This document shows, in pieces, positions 1 to 9,054 of a stretch of DNA of 64,000 nt. Under the pieces are notes generated by a model. It was not told where the DNA came from and searched no databases. It saw nothing but the letters and a program-made list of their open reading frames with translations. Origin of the DNA: Parabacteroides sp. (GTDB taxonomy: Bacteria; Bacteroidota; Bacteroidia; Bacteroidales; Tannerellaceae). The stretch's first letter is position 1. Each line of letters opens with the position of its first letter. The position numbers and the translations under genes are program-made. The stretch lies in contig JAFUOJ010000015.1 of the NCBI GenBank assembly GCA_017481945.1, forward strand, positions 80,997 to 144,996. The letters are read 5' to 3'.

Positions 1-1815
1 AGTAGTGTAAGCACTTACCATCTCACCCACCGATACATCCGGTGTTCCTAAACAAATAGAAATAACAGGATCCATCTCATTCTTTAAACCAAACGACTGT
101 AATAGACGAACAAAGGTGTATGGAGACAATTGACTCATCAACCAAGCTGTTACCCAATTATCTGAGTTCTGCAATCCCCACTGAACAGAAACCATCTCAC
201 CAATACACTTCTTATTTGCATTACGCGGTTCCCAAAGTTTTCCATTCTCATCTGTCAAACGCTGCTGTACGTGCATCATTTCATCACAAGGGCTGATTCC
301 TTCAATCATAGCCAATGAATATAAGAAAGGCTTAATAGTCGAACCTATCTGACGACGTCCTCCATTTACCATGTCGTATTGGAAATTATTATAATCAATC
401 CCCCCAACATAAGCCTTTACATGTCCCGTACGGGGATCCATAGACATAAAACCTGTACGCAAGAAACTTTTATGGTAGCGAATAGAATCCTTCGGAGACA
501 TAATCGTATCAATCGGTCCATTCCAACTAAACACACGCATTTCAACTGGAGTATTGAAAGCCTCATTGATTTCTTTCTCCTTAGCTCCTGCTTTCTTCAT
601 AATACGATAACGATCCGTCTGCTGAATTGCACGCATAAAAATCGTATCCACCTCACCTTGGCGTAAGTCACTCGAGAATGGAGCATAACTTTTTCCTCGT
701 TTCTCTCTAAAAAAGGCATTTTGTAAATACCCACCGATATGCTCACGTACAGCGTCCTCTGCATATTTCTGCATACGAGAATCAATCGTAGTATAGATCT
801 TTAACCCATCAGTATAAAGATTATAAAATTCGCCGTCCGCTCTTTTATTTTTATTACACCACCCGTATACCGGATTGTTTTCCCAAGCAATTGAATCCTC
901 CTTAAACTGTTGCATTTGCCATCCACGATAATTTTTCTTTTCTGGCTTTTTAGCAGTCAAAGTTAAACGCAAATATTCACGAAAATAAGGAGCTAACCCA
1001 TCCTTATGATCCATACGGCTAAAATGAAGAGTCAAAGGTAAAGCCTTTAGTGAATCACATTCTGCTTGTGTGATATATCCAGCTTTTTGCATTTGTTCCA
1101 AAACCGTATTTCTGCGCCCACGTGTTCGTTCATTACGGCGCACGGGGTTAAAATAAGAAGGGTTCTTACACATACCAACCAATGTTGCCGCTTCTTCTAT
1201 TGTCAACGTTTTAGGAGTCTTTCCAAAATAGACTCGAGCTGCCGACTGAATTCCTACGGCATTATATAAGAAATCAAACTTATTCAAATACATATTTATA
1301 ATCTCTTCCTTGGTATAGAAACGCTCTAATTGGACAGCGATTACCCATTCTATCGGTTTCTGGAAAAGACGTTCCATCATATTATCTGCACTTGGAGAAA
1401 ATAATTGCTTAGCCAGCTGCTGAGTAATCGTACTACCACCACCACCACTCTTTTGCATTAAAATACCACGCTTAACAATTGCACGAAATAATCCTTGTAC
1501 ATCAATACCACTGTGTTGTGCAAAACGTACATCCTCCGTAGCAATCAATGCTTTCACTAAATCCGGTGAAAGATCATTGTAGTTAACATAAATACGATTA
1601 TCCTGACTATGTGCATAACTACCTAATGTTTTCCCATCAGAAGATATTACCTGCGAAGCATATTTATCGATTGGATTTTCAAGCTGTTCAACAGGAGGCA
1701 TATAGCCAATAGAACCATTCGCTATGGCTAAGAATAAGAAAAATATTGCCCCTACAACTGTAGCAAACAGCACCCAGAAAGAAATTAAAATACCTTTTGT
1801 AACTTTTGAAGCCAT
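1..1815 (-). CDS. Penicillin-binding protein 1A, bifunctional transglycosylase/transpeptidase (3' end cut off)
   Basis: Class A penicillin-binding protein that polymerises glycan strands and cross-links peptides in the periplasm. 605 codons are open from the ATG at 1815 to the window edge, so the C-terminus is missing. An N-terminal membrane anchor (about residues 8-30) is followed by the GT51 glycosyltransferase domain, with EDVRFAQHSGID, GGGGSTITQQLAKQLF and a later YFGK segment. The transpeptidase domain starts near residue 400; the catalytic SxxK (GSTIKPF) lies near residue 490 and SxN (NSDNW) follows. The KTG box must lie beyond position 1. It is divergent from the beta-barrel gene at 2081 and has its own -7 element. 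The family call is firm; the choice of 1A rather than another class A member is by overall resemblance. Confidence 0.93.
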   Translation of the reverse strand, partial: MASKVTKGILISFWVLFATVVGAIFFLFLAIANGSIGYMPPVEQLENPIDKYASQVISSDGKTLGSYAHSQDNRIYVNYNDLSPDLVKALIATEDVRFAQHSGIDVQGLFRAIVKRGILMQKSGGGGSTITQQLAKQLFSPSADNMMERLFQKPIEWVIAVQLERFYTKEEIINMYLNKFDFLYNAVGIQSAARVYFGKTPKTLTIEEAATLVGMCKNPSYFNPVRRNERTRGRRNTVLEQMQKAGYITQAECDSLKALPLTLHFSRMDHKDGLAPYFREYLRLTLTAKKPEKKNYRGWQMQQFKEDSIAWENNPVYGWCNKNKRADGEFYNLYTDGLKIYTTIDSRMQKYAEDAVREHIGGYLQNAFFREKRGKSYAPFSSDLRQGEVDTIFMRAIQQTDRYRIMKKAGAKEKEINEAFNTPVEMRVFSWNGPIDTIMSPKDSIRYHKSFLRTGFMSMDPRTGHVKAYVGGIDYNNFQYDMVNGGRRQIGSTIKPFLYSLAMIEGISPCDEMMHVQQRLTDENGKLWEPRNANKKCIGEMVSVQWGLQNSDNWVTAWLMSQLSPYTFVRLLQSFGLKNEMDPVISICLGTPDVSVGEMVSAYTT

Positions 1816-1840
1816 GTATACTTAAAACTCAATTTGCCGG

Positions 1841-1848
1841 CAAAGGTA
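1841..1848 (-). promoter_or_regulatory. Bacteroidota -7 promoter element for the PBP1A gene
   Basis: The minus strand reads TACCTTTG, an exact match to TAnnTTTG, 26 bp before the PBP1A start codon. I see no clear -33 TTTG at the usual spacing. Confidence 0.55.
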
Positions 1849-2080
1849 ATAAATTTTATAGCAGCATAATCACTCCTTTATTAACAACTACTATAAAAAT
1901 CTATAATATAACAGCTTGTATTATCAACCATACATCCACTAAGGATTCTCAAACAACTATAAAAACATTCTAATAGTGGAATTAATTGTTCCAAATCAAT
2001 AATAGCAACTATTTTCAAGCCTAAAGAAAGCCAGGATATAAAAAGTTTTATTTTATTTTGCTATCAAAAAGAATAACACA

Positions 2081-2779
2081 ATGAAACGAATTTATTTTAC
2101 AGTATTACTTAGTATACTTTTTATTTTGCCTACAATGGCACAACACAGAGGTGGAGGTAGTCGCCCTACTCCTCCCAGTCGAAACCATTCCCCTTATAGT
2201 TCTTCTAATATTAGTCGGTGGACTAATTATGGTCGAGAGACCTATTTTGGTCTTCGATTAGGAGTTGCCGTTGCTTCTGTTAATTCAGACGATAAATACT
2301 TAGATGGAGGTAATGCAAAAGCAGGATTAAACGTAGGATTCATTGCAGGGACTCAATTAACACCTTATGTTCCGATTTTTATTGAAAGTGGATTACAATT
2401 TACACAAAAAGGAGGGAAAGGTGATATAGAGGGGAAAAAATTCACGTATGGTCTAAAATATTTAGAACTCCCTATTATCATCAAATACAAATACTTTTTA
2501 GACTATTCCGACATTGCAATACAACCCTTTTTCGGAGGATTCCTATCTTGTGGTGTTGGAGGAAAAATTAAAAATTTTGGAGATCGGGAGATACAAGAAT
2601 CTTTTTCAAAAGAGAACTTCAAACGTTTTGATGGGGGTCTTCGTTTAGGGTGTGGTGTCTCTTTCCAAAATTTATATTTGGATTTAGGATATGATATTGG
2701 TTTAGCAAACATCTGTCATGATTCTTTTGATACTTCACGAACTGGATGTTTTTATGCGACTATTGGAGTAGATTTTTAG
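2081..2779 (+). CDS. Outer-membrane beta-barrel protein (porin/PorT-like family)
   Basis: 232-residue exported protein. Residues 1-21 are a signal peptide ending at Ala-Gln (TMAQ), followed by a Gly/Pro/Ser-rich linker. From about residue 55 it shows alternating aromatic/glycine beta-strand character (YFGLRLGVAVASV) typical of the small outer-membrane barrel family PF13568, and it ends in Phe (ATIGVDF), a usual BAM-recognised terminus. Its specific function is unknown; such proteins are common in Bacteroidales. It stands alone, divergent from PBP1A and convergent with the GH3 gene, with a shared terminator at 2788-2834. A weak promoter candidate lies in the AT-rich stretch near 2045-2065. Confidence 0.8.
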   Translation: MKRIYFTVLLSILFILPTMAQHRGGGSRPTPPSRNHSPYSSSNISRWTNYGRETYFGLRLGVAVASVNSDDKYLDGGNAKAGLNVGFIAGTQLTPYVPIFIESGLQFTQKGGKGDIEGKKFTYGLKYLELPIIIKYKYFLDYSDIAIQPFFGGFLSCGVGGKIKNFGDREIQESFSKENFKRFDGGLRLGCGVSFQNLYLDLGYDIGLANICHDSFDTSRTGCFYATIGVDF

Positions 2780-2787
2780 TCTAAATT

Positions 2788-2834
2788 AAAAAACCAAAAG
2801 GTATCATGATATTTACGATGCCTTTTGGTTTTTA
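2788..2834. terminator. Bidirectional terminator between the beta-barrel and GH3 genes
   Basis: Arms AAAACCAAAAGG (2789-2800) and CCTTTTGGTTTT (2821-2832) form a hairpin with A and T tracts on opposite sides, so it can stop transcription from both convergent genes. Confidence 0.8.
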
Positions 2835-2844
2835 AAATAATATC

Positions 2845-5352
2845 TTAATCAATCCTAAATGAACAACTATTAGAAGCACCTGCGTTAGGAACTACATGCA
2901 GTTCATAGGAACCTTCAAGAACTTGCCAAGTATGTTTTTGTACACTCCATCTCTTTAATGAAGAAGTTGGAATATCGATTGTTATATTAACAGTCTTACC
3001 TTTTGGTATAAATACTCGCTTAAAAGCGACCAACTTCCGATTCAAATCACTCCATAGAGGGGAGTTTACATAGCATTGAACCACTTCCTCTCCATCCATA
3101 TTTCCTGTATTTGTAATCGGAGTAACCACTCGTAAACATTCCTTTTTAGAGATTCTTTCTTGTTCAACAATAGGTTTACCATATTTAAATGTTGTATAGC
3201 TCAATCCAAACCCAAATGGGAATAATACATTTCCTTTAAAATATTGATAACTTCTACCATTTTTCATATTATAATCATCCAATGGAGGCAATTCATTTTC
3301 ATCAACAACAAATGTTACCGGTGTTTTACCTGAAGGATTAACCTTTCCCAAAAGGATATTTGATAATGCTTGTGCCTCTCCTTGACCTGCAATCCAAATA
3401 TTTAACAATGCCGCAGATTTTTTAGCCACTTCTTTCAACAATAAAGGTGTACTTGCACCAACAATAACCACTGTATTCGGATTGGCTTGAATAATCTTTT
3501 CCACAAAAGTTTTTTGATGATCAGTCATTGCCAAAGTTGTTCTATCTTTGCCCTCTGAAGCTCGATCATCTCGAATAAAAACAACTGCCAAATCAGATGA
3601 AGCCGCAACAGACTCAGGGCTCTCTGTCTGTTTCTTTCGAGGGATTTCCCAACTCAACGCATAATGTCCATTCTTTTGCATATTTCGAGCTTCTATTACC
3701 AACTGATTTTCCTTTTGGGCCTCCAGCTTAACTTCAACATTTGCTTTTATTTTCCGTACAGTCTGATCCAAAATTAGTTTTCCATTTAAATACAGTTTTA
3801 CATCCGAAGCTCCTTTAAAATAAAGTTTATAAATTCCTGTTTCAGGAGCAATTAAAGCCGAATGCCACCTGGCTGATATACCTATTGTATTAGAGGCAAA
3901 GACCTTTCGGTCCGTAGAAACATCCAATGTCAAATCGTGTTGTTTCAAAACTGGTTCTCCAGTTAAATCTGGATTTAGGAAATATTCACCTGTCAACCCC
4001 AAACGTCCCTCATAATCGTATATAGATTCACGTAAAAAACAAGCTGAAGGTATAATTTCTTCTTCCTCTGAGAAATCACTGATCCACATCAACTTAGCCT
4101 TATTTCCAATCTCCTTTTTTAACACATCTAATAAAGTATAATTATGTTCAGGCATTCCGCTGTAATCTCCATAATATATTTTATTAAAAGCGTCACCTAT
4201 CAATGCTATTTTTTTACCTAAATAATTTATAGGAAGTACTCCATCATTTTTCAATAAAATAATAGATTTTTCAGCAGCTTTTTGTGCTAACTTCTGGTGT
4301 TTCTCGCATTCTACCACATTTTCCGAAATTGTAGCATAAGGTGAGGCAAAATAAGAATCAAACATACCCAAACGAACCCGAAGTTCCAACACGTGTCTAA
4401 CAGCCTCATCTAAATCTTTTTCAGCTACTAATTTTTGTGCATAAGCCTCTCGTAATCCCTCTCGATATTCGTCTCTCAAAGACATATTACAACCTGCCAA
4501 TAAAGCAGCAGCAGAAGCCTCTGCTAAATTTTCCTTATATTTATGATGAGTATAAATCTTCTCAACAGCAGAACCGTCAGAGATAGTAACACCATCAAAT
4601 CCCCATTCTTTTCGTAACACCTCTTCTAACAAAAAAGAATTTGAAGTACAAGGGACTCCATTCAAAGCATTATAAGCAGCCATAACAGAAGCGACTTTAC
4701 CATCTTTTACACTAGCTTCAAAGGCCGGAAAATAATATTCTCTTAAAGAGAGTTCATCCACCTCCGCCGAACCTGAATTACGACGATTCTCCTCGTTATT
4801 TGCAACAAAATGTTTGGATGTTGCCACCAATTTCAAATGTCCCTCCTTCTCTCCTTGTAATCCTTTTATAAAAGAGACACCCAATTGTGAAGTCAGATAG
4901 GGATCCTCACTAAAACACTCTGATGTTCTCCCCCAACGAGGATCTCTTGCAATATTTAAAGTTGGAGAAAAATAAGTAAGCCCTTCATATCGTTCTGTAT
5001 ACCCTTTTTGGGCTAATGTTTTATGATATTTAGCCCTTGCTTCATCCGAAATAGCGACAGCAATCTCATTCAATAATTCTACATCCCACATAGAACCTAA
5101 TGCTATAGGTTTCGGAAAAACCGTTGCCTTCCCTGCACGAGCTACTCCATGAAGACATTCACTCCACCAATCATAAGCTGGCATAGACAAACGTTCAAAA
5201 GCAGGTGCTCTTGCACACAACAAATCAATCTTTTCTTCCACACTTAACTCTTTCAGCACCGCTGAGACCTTTAACTTTACAGAATCTACTTGTGCTTCTA
5301 ATCCTTGAATCAAACAAGAAAATACAAAAACAATTAAAACATTCTTCCTCAT
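2845..5352 (-). CDS. Glycoside hydrolase family 3 beta-glycosidase with inserted PA14 domain
   Basis: 835-residue exported enzyme that releases beta-linked sugars (beta-glucosidase/xylosidase type). The ATG at 5352 is chosen because it opens the signal peptide (MRKNVLIVFVF); the frame extends 6 codons upstream only to a TTG. The order is: signal peptide; GH3 TIM barrel (residues ~30-340) with the nucleophile Asp in TISDGS near residue 259; alpha/beta sandwich domain interrupted by a PA14 carbohydrate-binding insert (~455-590, starting LTGEYFLNPDL); and a C-terminal fibronectin-III-like domain (~755-830). GH3 enzymes with this insert often act on plant or host glycans. It is monocistronic here. 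Substrate cannot be read from the sequence. Confidence 0.93.
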   Translation of the reverse strand: MRKNVLIVFVFSCLIQGLEAQVDSVKLKVSAVLKELSVEEKIDLLCARAPAFERLSMPAYDWWSECLHGVARAGKATVFPKPIALGSMWDVELLNEIAVAISDEARAKYHKTLAQKGYTERYEGLTYFSPTLNIARDPRWGRTSECFSEDPYLTSQLGVSFIKGLQGEKEGHLKLVATSKHFVANNEENRRNSGSAEVDELSLREYYFPAFEASVKDGKVASVMAAYNALNGVPCTSNSFLLEEVLRKEWGFDGVTISDGSAVEKIYTHHKYKENLAEASAAALLAGCNMSLRDEYREGLREAYAQKLVAEKDLDEAVRHVLELRVRLGMFDSYFASPYATISENVVECEKHQKLAQKAAEKSIILLKNDGVLPINYLGKKIALIGDAFNKIYYGDYSGMPEHNYTLLDVLKKEIGNKAKLMWISDFSEEEEIIPSACFLRESIYDYEGRLGLTGEYFLNPDLTGEPVLKQHDLTLDVSTDRKVFASNTIGISARWHSALIAPETGIYKLYFKGASDVKLYLNGKLILDQTVRKIKANVEVKLEAQKENQLVIEARNMQKNGHYALSWEIPRKKQTESPESVAASSDLAVVFIRDDRASEGKDRTTLAMTDHQKTFVEKIIQANPNTVVIVGASTPLLLKEVAKKSAALLNIWIAGQGEAQALSNILLGKVNPSGKTPVTFVVDENELPPLDDYNMKNGRSYQYFKGNVLFPFGFGLSYTTFKYGKPIVEQERISKKECLRVVTPITNTGNMDGEEVVQCYVNSPLWSDLNRKLVAFKRVFIPKGKTVNITIDIPTSSLKRWSVQKHTWQVLEGSYELHVVPNAGASNSCSFRID

Positions 5353-5378
5353 AGAATACTTGATTAACAAAACTTCAG

Positions 5379-5386
5379 CGAAGATA
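5379..5386 (-). promoter_or_regulatory. Possible -7 element of the GH3 gene
   Basis: The minus strand reads TATCTTCG, one mismatch from TAnnTTTG, 26 bp before the GH3 ATG. Confidence 0.3.
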
Positions 5387-5500
5387 AAAGAAATATATCA
5401 TTTCTAATCCTCAAGGAATTACAATTTTGAACTTAGGAGTACATAAATTAACAAGTTTCTTAATCTATATATTCTAAAAACAGTTATCCCTCTAAAAACA

Positions 5501-5537
5501 ATTAGGGATAACCAACGTAATATTTGTTATCCCTAAT
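5501..5537 (-). terminator. Terminator at the end of the tubulin-like gene cluster
   Basis: A perfect 12-bp inverted repeat (ATTAGGGATAAC, 5501-5512, against 5526-5537) is followed on the minus strand by a T-rich stretch. A third copy of the arm (GTTATCCCT, 5483-5491) can pair with the same AGGGATAAC, so two mutually exclusive hairpins are possible. Confidence 0.7.
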
Positions 5538-5573
5538 CGTTTAATTTAACTTTAGTAAATTTAATGTTATAAT

Positions 5574-6281
5574 TTAAATACCATTAAACATATCATCGAT
5601 CTGTTCTTCATTATCAGAAGTATTCCCAATATTTTCTTCTACACTTTTCCTTTCTTCTAAAAATGACTCTTCTATTAATGAAGTCTTAGTCTGTTCCATA
5701 TTCACAGAAATCCATATTAACCCTCCACCTACAAGAAGAGTAACAAGTATAAGAATAAAAGACCGATGAGATATTTTCATCATATAACGTTGACTCATAA
5801 AGAAGAAAGTGGATAATCCCATAAGAAATAAGGTAATAACATAAGGTAAAACAATATCAAGTAAAGCAAATACACACATCAGTGGATAAAAAATAAGACA
5901 AGCATAAATAATTGGTTCAAAAACAAAATGACCTAATATAGGTAATAAAATATGCGCGAACAAATTTTCTATAATATTATCGTTCCGTTTTGTATATTTA
6001 TTACCATAACTATCTTTATAAACATCATAAGGCTGACCTCCCCAATGACCAAACTTACCCCAATTAACTATTGCAAGTAACAAACCAATAATAAATAAAG
6101 GGGTAAACCATACTGATTCAAAAATATTCCATTCTATATCGAATCCAAAATCAGCTACAGTAAACATTTCATAACAAAAAAATATAGAGCATGCAAAAAC
6201 AACTCCTCCACAAATATAACTCGCCTTAACAAAACTTTGCTCTGAAAGTTCTGGTATCTTATTTAATAATGACATATTCAT
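5574..6281 (-). CDS. Polytopic inner-membrane protein, last gene of the tubulin-like cluster
   Basis: 235 residues, function not recognised. I see five or six hydrophobic segments (about residues 20-40, 56-74, 108-135, 137-160 and 172-190) and a soluble stretch at ~75-105 rich in Gly, Tyr and Lys. The C-terminal tail of ~40 residues is strongly acidic and ends in DEEQIDDMFNGI-like sequence. It lies 47 bp after the degenerate tubulin-like gene and probably shares its promoter at 7522-7529. Its place suggests a membrane partner for that protein; this is inference from context only. Confidence 0.75.
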   Translation of the reverse strand: MNMSLLNKIPELSEQSFVKASYICGGVVFACSIFFCYEMFTVADFGFDIEWNIFESVWFTPLFIIGLLLAIVNWGKFGHWGGQPYDVYKDSYGNKYTKRNDNIIENLFAHILLPILGHFVFEPIIYACLIFYPLMCVFALLDIVLPYVITLFLMGLSTFFFMSQRYMMKISHRSFILILVTLLVGGGLIWISVNMEQTKTSLIEESFLEERKSVEENIGNTSDNEEQIDDMFNGI

Positions 6282-6328
6282 ATACTACAATTTAAACATT
6301 AATAATTTTCATCTTTTACATAATTAAA

Positions 6329-7447
6329 TCAAAATAAATCATCAAGTTCTTCTAAAGTTTCTGTATGAAGAAATATTTTTTCCTTAACACCATTTGATTC
6401 ATTAATCATATATTGATATTTACTCCGACCAATATTCAAATAAGGAGTTATATCAAGCGAAGGATATAAATAGATACTCGTTTTTCCCTCTTTAAAACAA
6501 CAAGCAACTAATCCTCTACTTTTAGAAACACAATATGAATCACAAAAAATTCTCCCTATTAATGAAGTAGTTTCTTTGAATTTAAAATCATGCTCTTGAT
6601 GACGAATAAGGAGTTCTTCTATATTATCTGCAACTTTATCATCTTCAATTATATTTCCTAAATCAGTTCTATTTGAAACAATATATCCATACCTAAAGGC
6701 TTGCTCATAATAAATTCGACCAACCTTACCAGTCATAGGATCTAGCTCACCATAAATATCAATAGGATTATATTTATGATAGTACATAGCATTCAACTCC
6801 ATCAAAGTAGCATAGCCACTCCCTTGATAAAATGAAACGAAATCGTCATCTGAATCAGTTTCTCTTGTAAAAAGATAAAGATCTATAATCAAATTGTCCG
6901 AATGTATTAGCTTATGTAATTGTGCTATAAGATCCACGATCATAGCAGTTCCTAAAGAATCTGATAAATCCACACAAATACGAACAAAAATATTTTCTCC
7001 CAGAATATATTTAGGATCATGCTTCAAACTAAAAATACAATCTCGCAGAATCGTAGTAAAACCACCAATAGGATTATGAGTGATACCATCAACCATAGCG
7101 GTACGCCATATTCGTCGGCTACGATTCTGAAAAAAGAACTTCGGGAGAGGAATTTTCCAAGGACGAGCTATATCATGACTATCTTGTTTTGTAATAAAAT
7201 CTTTTATAATAGGATAATCTGCAATTAATAATTTCCCTCCATATTCTATTCCACCTCCAAGTCTAACCTTCAATGAAAGAGAAAATGGATAAGTATAAAC
7301 TTTTTGATTCGATACATTCCAAGTATCACTTTCTGCTTTTATATGTACATATCTCACAGCTCCATCCGATAGAGCATTTTCCTTTCGACAAAGCCTTTTA
7401 ATGAGCATTCCTCCCATGCCATCAAGACCTATAATAATCTGATTCAT
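6329..7447 (-). CDS. Short tubulin-like protein with degenerate nucleotide-binding signature
   Basis: 372 residues from the ATG at 7447; the frame runs on only to a TTG at 7459, and the N-terminus MNQIIIGLDGMGG aligns with MANHLIIGLGGTGG of the large tubulin-like protein at 14194-17286. Homology is clear later as well: GYATLMELNAMYYHKYNP here against GFAALSELNALSLGKYYP there, each followed by TGKV and a similar hydrophobic stretch. At the tubulin signature loop the large protein has AGGTGSGS, while this one has LSDSLGTA, and GLGGTGG has become GLDGMGG. It also lacks the ~600-residue C-terminal part. I infer a non-hydrolysing partner or regulator of the large protein. Confidence 0.75.
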   Translation of the reverse strand: MNQIIIGLDGMGGMLIKRLCRKENALSDGAVRYVHIKAESDTWNVSNQKVYTYPFSLSLKVRLGGGIEYGGKLLIADYPIIKDFITKQDSHDIARPWKIPLPKFFFQNRSRRIWRTAMVDGITHNPIGGFTTILRDCIFSLKHDPKYILGENIFVRICVDLSDSLGTAMIVDLIAQLHKLIHSDNLIIDLYLFTRETDSDDDFVSFYQGSGYATLMELNAMYYHKYNPIDIYGELDPMTGKVGRIYYEQAFRYGYIVSNRTDLGNIIEDDKVADNIEELLIRHQEHDFKFKETTSLIGRIFCDSYCVSKSRGLVACCFKEGKTSIYLYPSLDITPYLNIGRSKYQYMINESNGVKEKIFLHTETLEELDDLF

Positions 7448-7521
7448 TTTTATATTCAAATTTAACTATATTACCTTCCAAATTTCAGGTACACAACTTT
7501 TAATCGTATTAATAACCGTCA

Positions 7522-7529
7522 CAAAAGTA
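7522..7529 (-). promoter_or_regulatory. -7 promoter element for the short tubulin-like gene
   Basis: The minus strand reads TACTTTTG (exact TAnnTTTG) in the 140-bp gap upstream of the ATG at 7447. This suggests the last two genes of the cluster can be transcribed separately from the first nine. Confidence 0.5.
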
Positions 7530-7587
7530 GTAACAACCATTTATCCATTGATAGAGATACCATGACCTCCATCAATGAAACAAAGAG

Positions 7588-8148
7588 TTAGAACCGATAA
7601 GACACCCCTATATTTGCATACGCAACTCCATAGCCTAATTCTAAAACTGCCGCAAAATTATCACTCAGATAATACCTTGCCCCTAAATGACCAGCTAATA
7701 TTAATCCATTACTATCTACCTTAATAGAATAATCATAATCATACAGATCTGAGTTATCATCTACCCAAGAACTCGAATTAACAATTTCATATCCAAACAT
7801 CAATCCTACATAAGTATCTAAACGGTCGATAAATTGAACATGTAAATTACCACGTGCACCAATAATTATATTATGGTATTTAGCTCCAGCTGTAACTCCC
7901 ATAAGACTTTTTTCTACTTTATCATGGCTATAGCCCAAATATCCTCCGATTCCGACGGAACCATTTCCATTATTAAATAAGCCATCAACTATACAATTCT
8001 CATAAGTAAGAGAAGCCGCAAGCCCATCTCCAACACCTACATTTGCACCAATTAAATTATCCCCTTTCATAAAAATATCCTGGGCATAAGAAGAAAAAAC
8101 AGAACTTATAAGTCCAACTATCAAAACTATAACCTTTTGTATTTTCAT
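7588..8148 (-). CDS. Small outer-membrane beta-barrel protein of the tubulin-like cluster
   Basis: 186 residues. A signal peptide (1-22, ending SSYAQ) is followed by alternating glycine-rich beta strands (GSVGIGGYLGYS, YHNIIIGARGNLHVQF, LAGHLGARYYL) and a C-terminal Phe (GVSYRF), typical of an 8-stranded outer-membrane barrel. It lies 64 bp after the gene at 8213-9052 and before the short tubulin-like gene. Within the cluster it is the only likely outer-membrane component, so it may mark the outer end of a trans-envelope assembly. The family is clear; the role is inferred. Confidence 0.7.
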   Translation of the reverse strand: MKIQKVIVLIVGLISSVFSSYAQDIFMKGDNLIGANVGVGDGLAASLTYENCIVDGLFNNGNGSVGIGGYLGYSHDKVEKSLMGVTAGAKYHNIIIGARGNLHVQFIDRLDTYVGLMFGYEIVNSSSWVDDNSDLYDYDYSIKVDSNGLILAGHLGARYYLSDNFAAVLELGYGVAYANIGVSYRF

Positions 8149-8212
8149 ATCTTTTTAGATGTTATTATATCTATTTATAAAATTATTTTTCCACTCTAAA
8201 ACAGATTATGCT

Positions 8213-9052
8213 TCACGAATTCTGTTCCATTTTTTGAAGTTCTTCCTCCAATCTTTTCAATTCCTCTTCGTCAATTTCAACCTGTTCTTCTTCCGTAGCT
8301 TCCCGTATCTCTTGCTGAGCCATAGCTAGTAATTTACCTCCATCTTCTTTTGTAAGATCCTCCAAACTCTTTTCCGTTGAAATTATCTCTGTCTGAATAT
8401 ATTCATCAGAAGCGACTTCTCTAAAAAACACACAATTAGAAATCTTTTTTATATCATTTTCTGTAAGCCCAATACTACTTAAATCCAATGTTTTAATATC
8501 CACATGATCATTTTTTAAATCTTTCCAATTTCCCCATTGATGTTTACGCATATTGACAATTTCCTTTATTTCTTTTGTCGCCATACCTATAATTTTAGGT
8601 CCAGCTTTTAGATATTTAGCATAAGAAATTGCAGCAAATCCTAAATTTGGCAAAGCTAATGTAGCATTAACAGTTTGTAACCCAACTAAAGTTCCATCTA
8701 AAACAATGACTGTTCCGGTTAATACACTATTTAATAGCTGCCAATTAATATTAGCCGTACTTAATAATTGACTATTTACATCTTCCATCCATACCATTTC
8801 ATAGGCTTTTCCAGCAATTAATACTGTATCATTTTTATACTCATATTGATTAATATTCTCCTGATAAGATTGAATTTTATTCCAAAGTGTATCACATTGC
8901 ATTAAATATGAATCAACCTCTTTATTTCCAGATTTAGTACCATCCCATTCCCACTTAAAGGGCTTTTTTTCTTTTTTAGCAGAGATTTCAAAAGGTGTAA
9001 ATAAAATAAAACCTATCAATAAAAGACTTTTTATCCATAATTTTGTATTCAT
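8213..9052 (-). CDS. Exported protein of unknown function with acidic coiled-coil tail
   Basis: 279 residues, family not recognised. There is a signal peptide at about 1-25 and then a Lys-rich start to the mature chain. A long hydrophobic or amphipathic stretch (~105-150, with VLTGTVIVLDGTLVGLQTV) could insert in a membrane or form a helical hairpin. The C-terminus from ~225 is a highly charged helix rich in Glu (EEEQVEIDEEELKRLEEEL), probably a coiled coil. Only 2 bp separate it from the upstream gene's stop, so the two are co-transcribed and probably translationally coupled. Confidence 0.65.
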   Translation of the reverse strand: MNTKLWIKSLLLIGFILFTPFEISAKKEKKPFKWEWDGTKSGNKEVDSYLMQCDTLWNKIQSYQENINQYEYKNDTVLIAGKAYEMVWMEDVNSQLLSTANINWQLLNSVLTGTVIVLDGTLVGLQTVNATLALPNLGFAAISYAKYLKAGPKIIGMATKEIKEIVNMRKHQWGNWKDLKNDHVDIKTLDLSSIGLTENDIKKISNCVFFREVASDEYIQTEIISTEKSLEDLTKEDGGKLLAMAQQEIREATEEEQVEIDEEELKRLEEELQKMEQNS

Positions 9053-9054
9053 AC

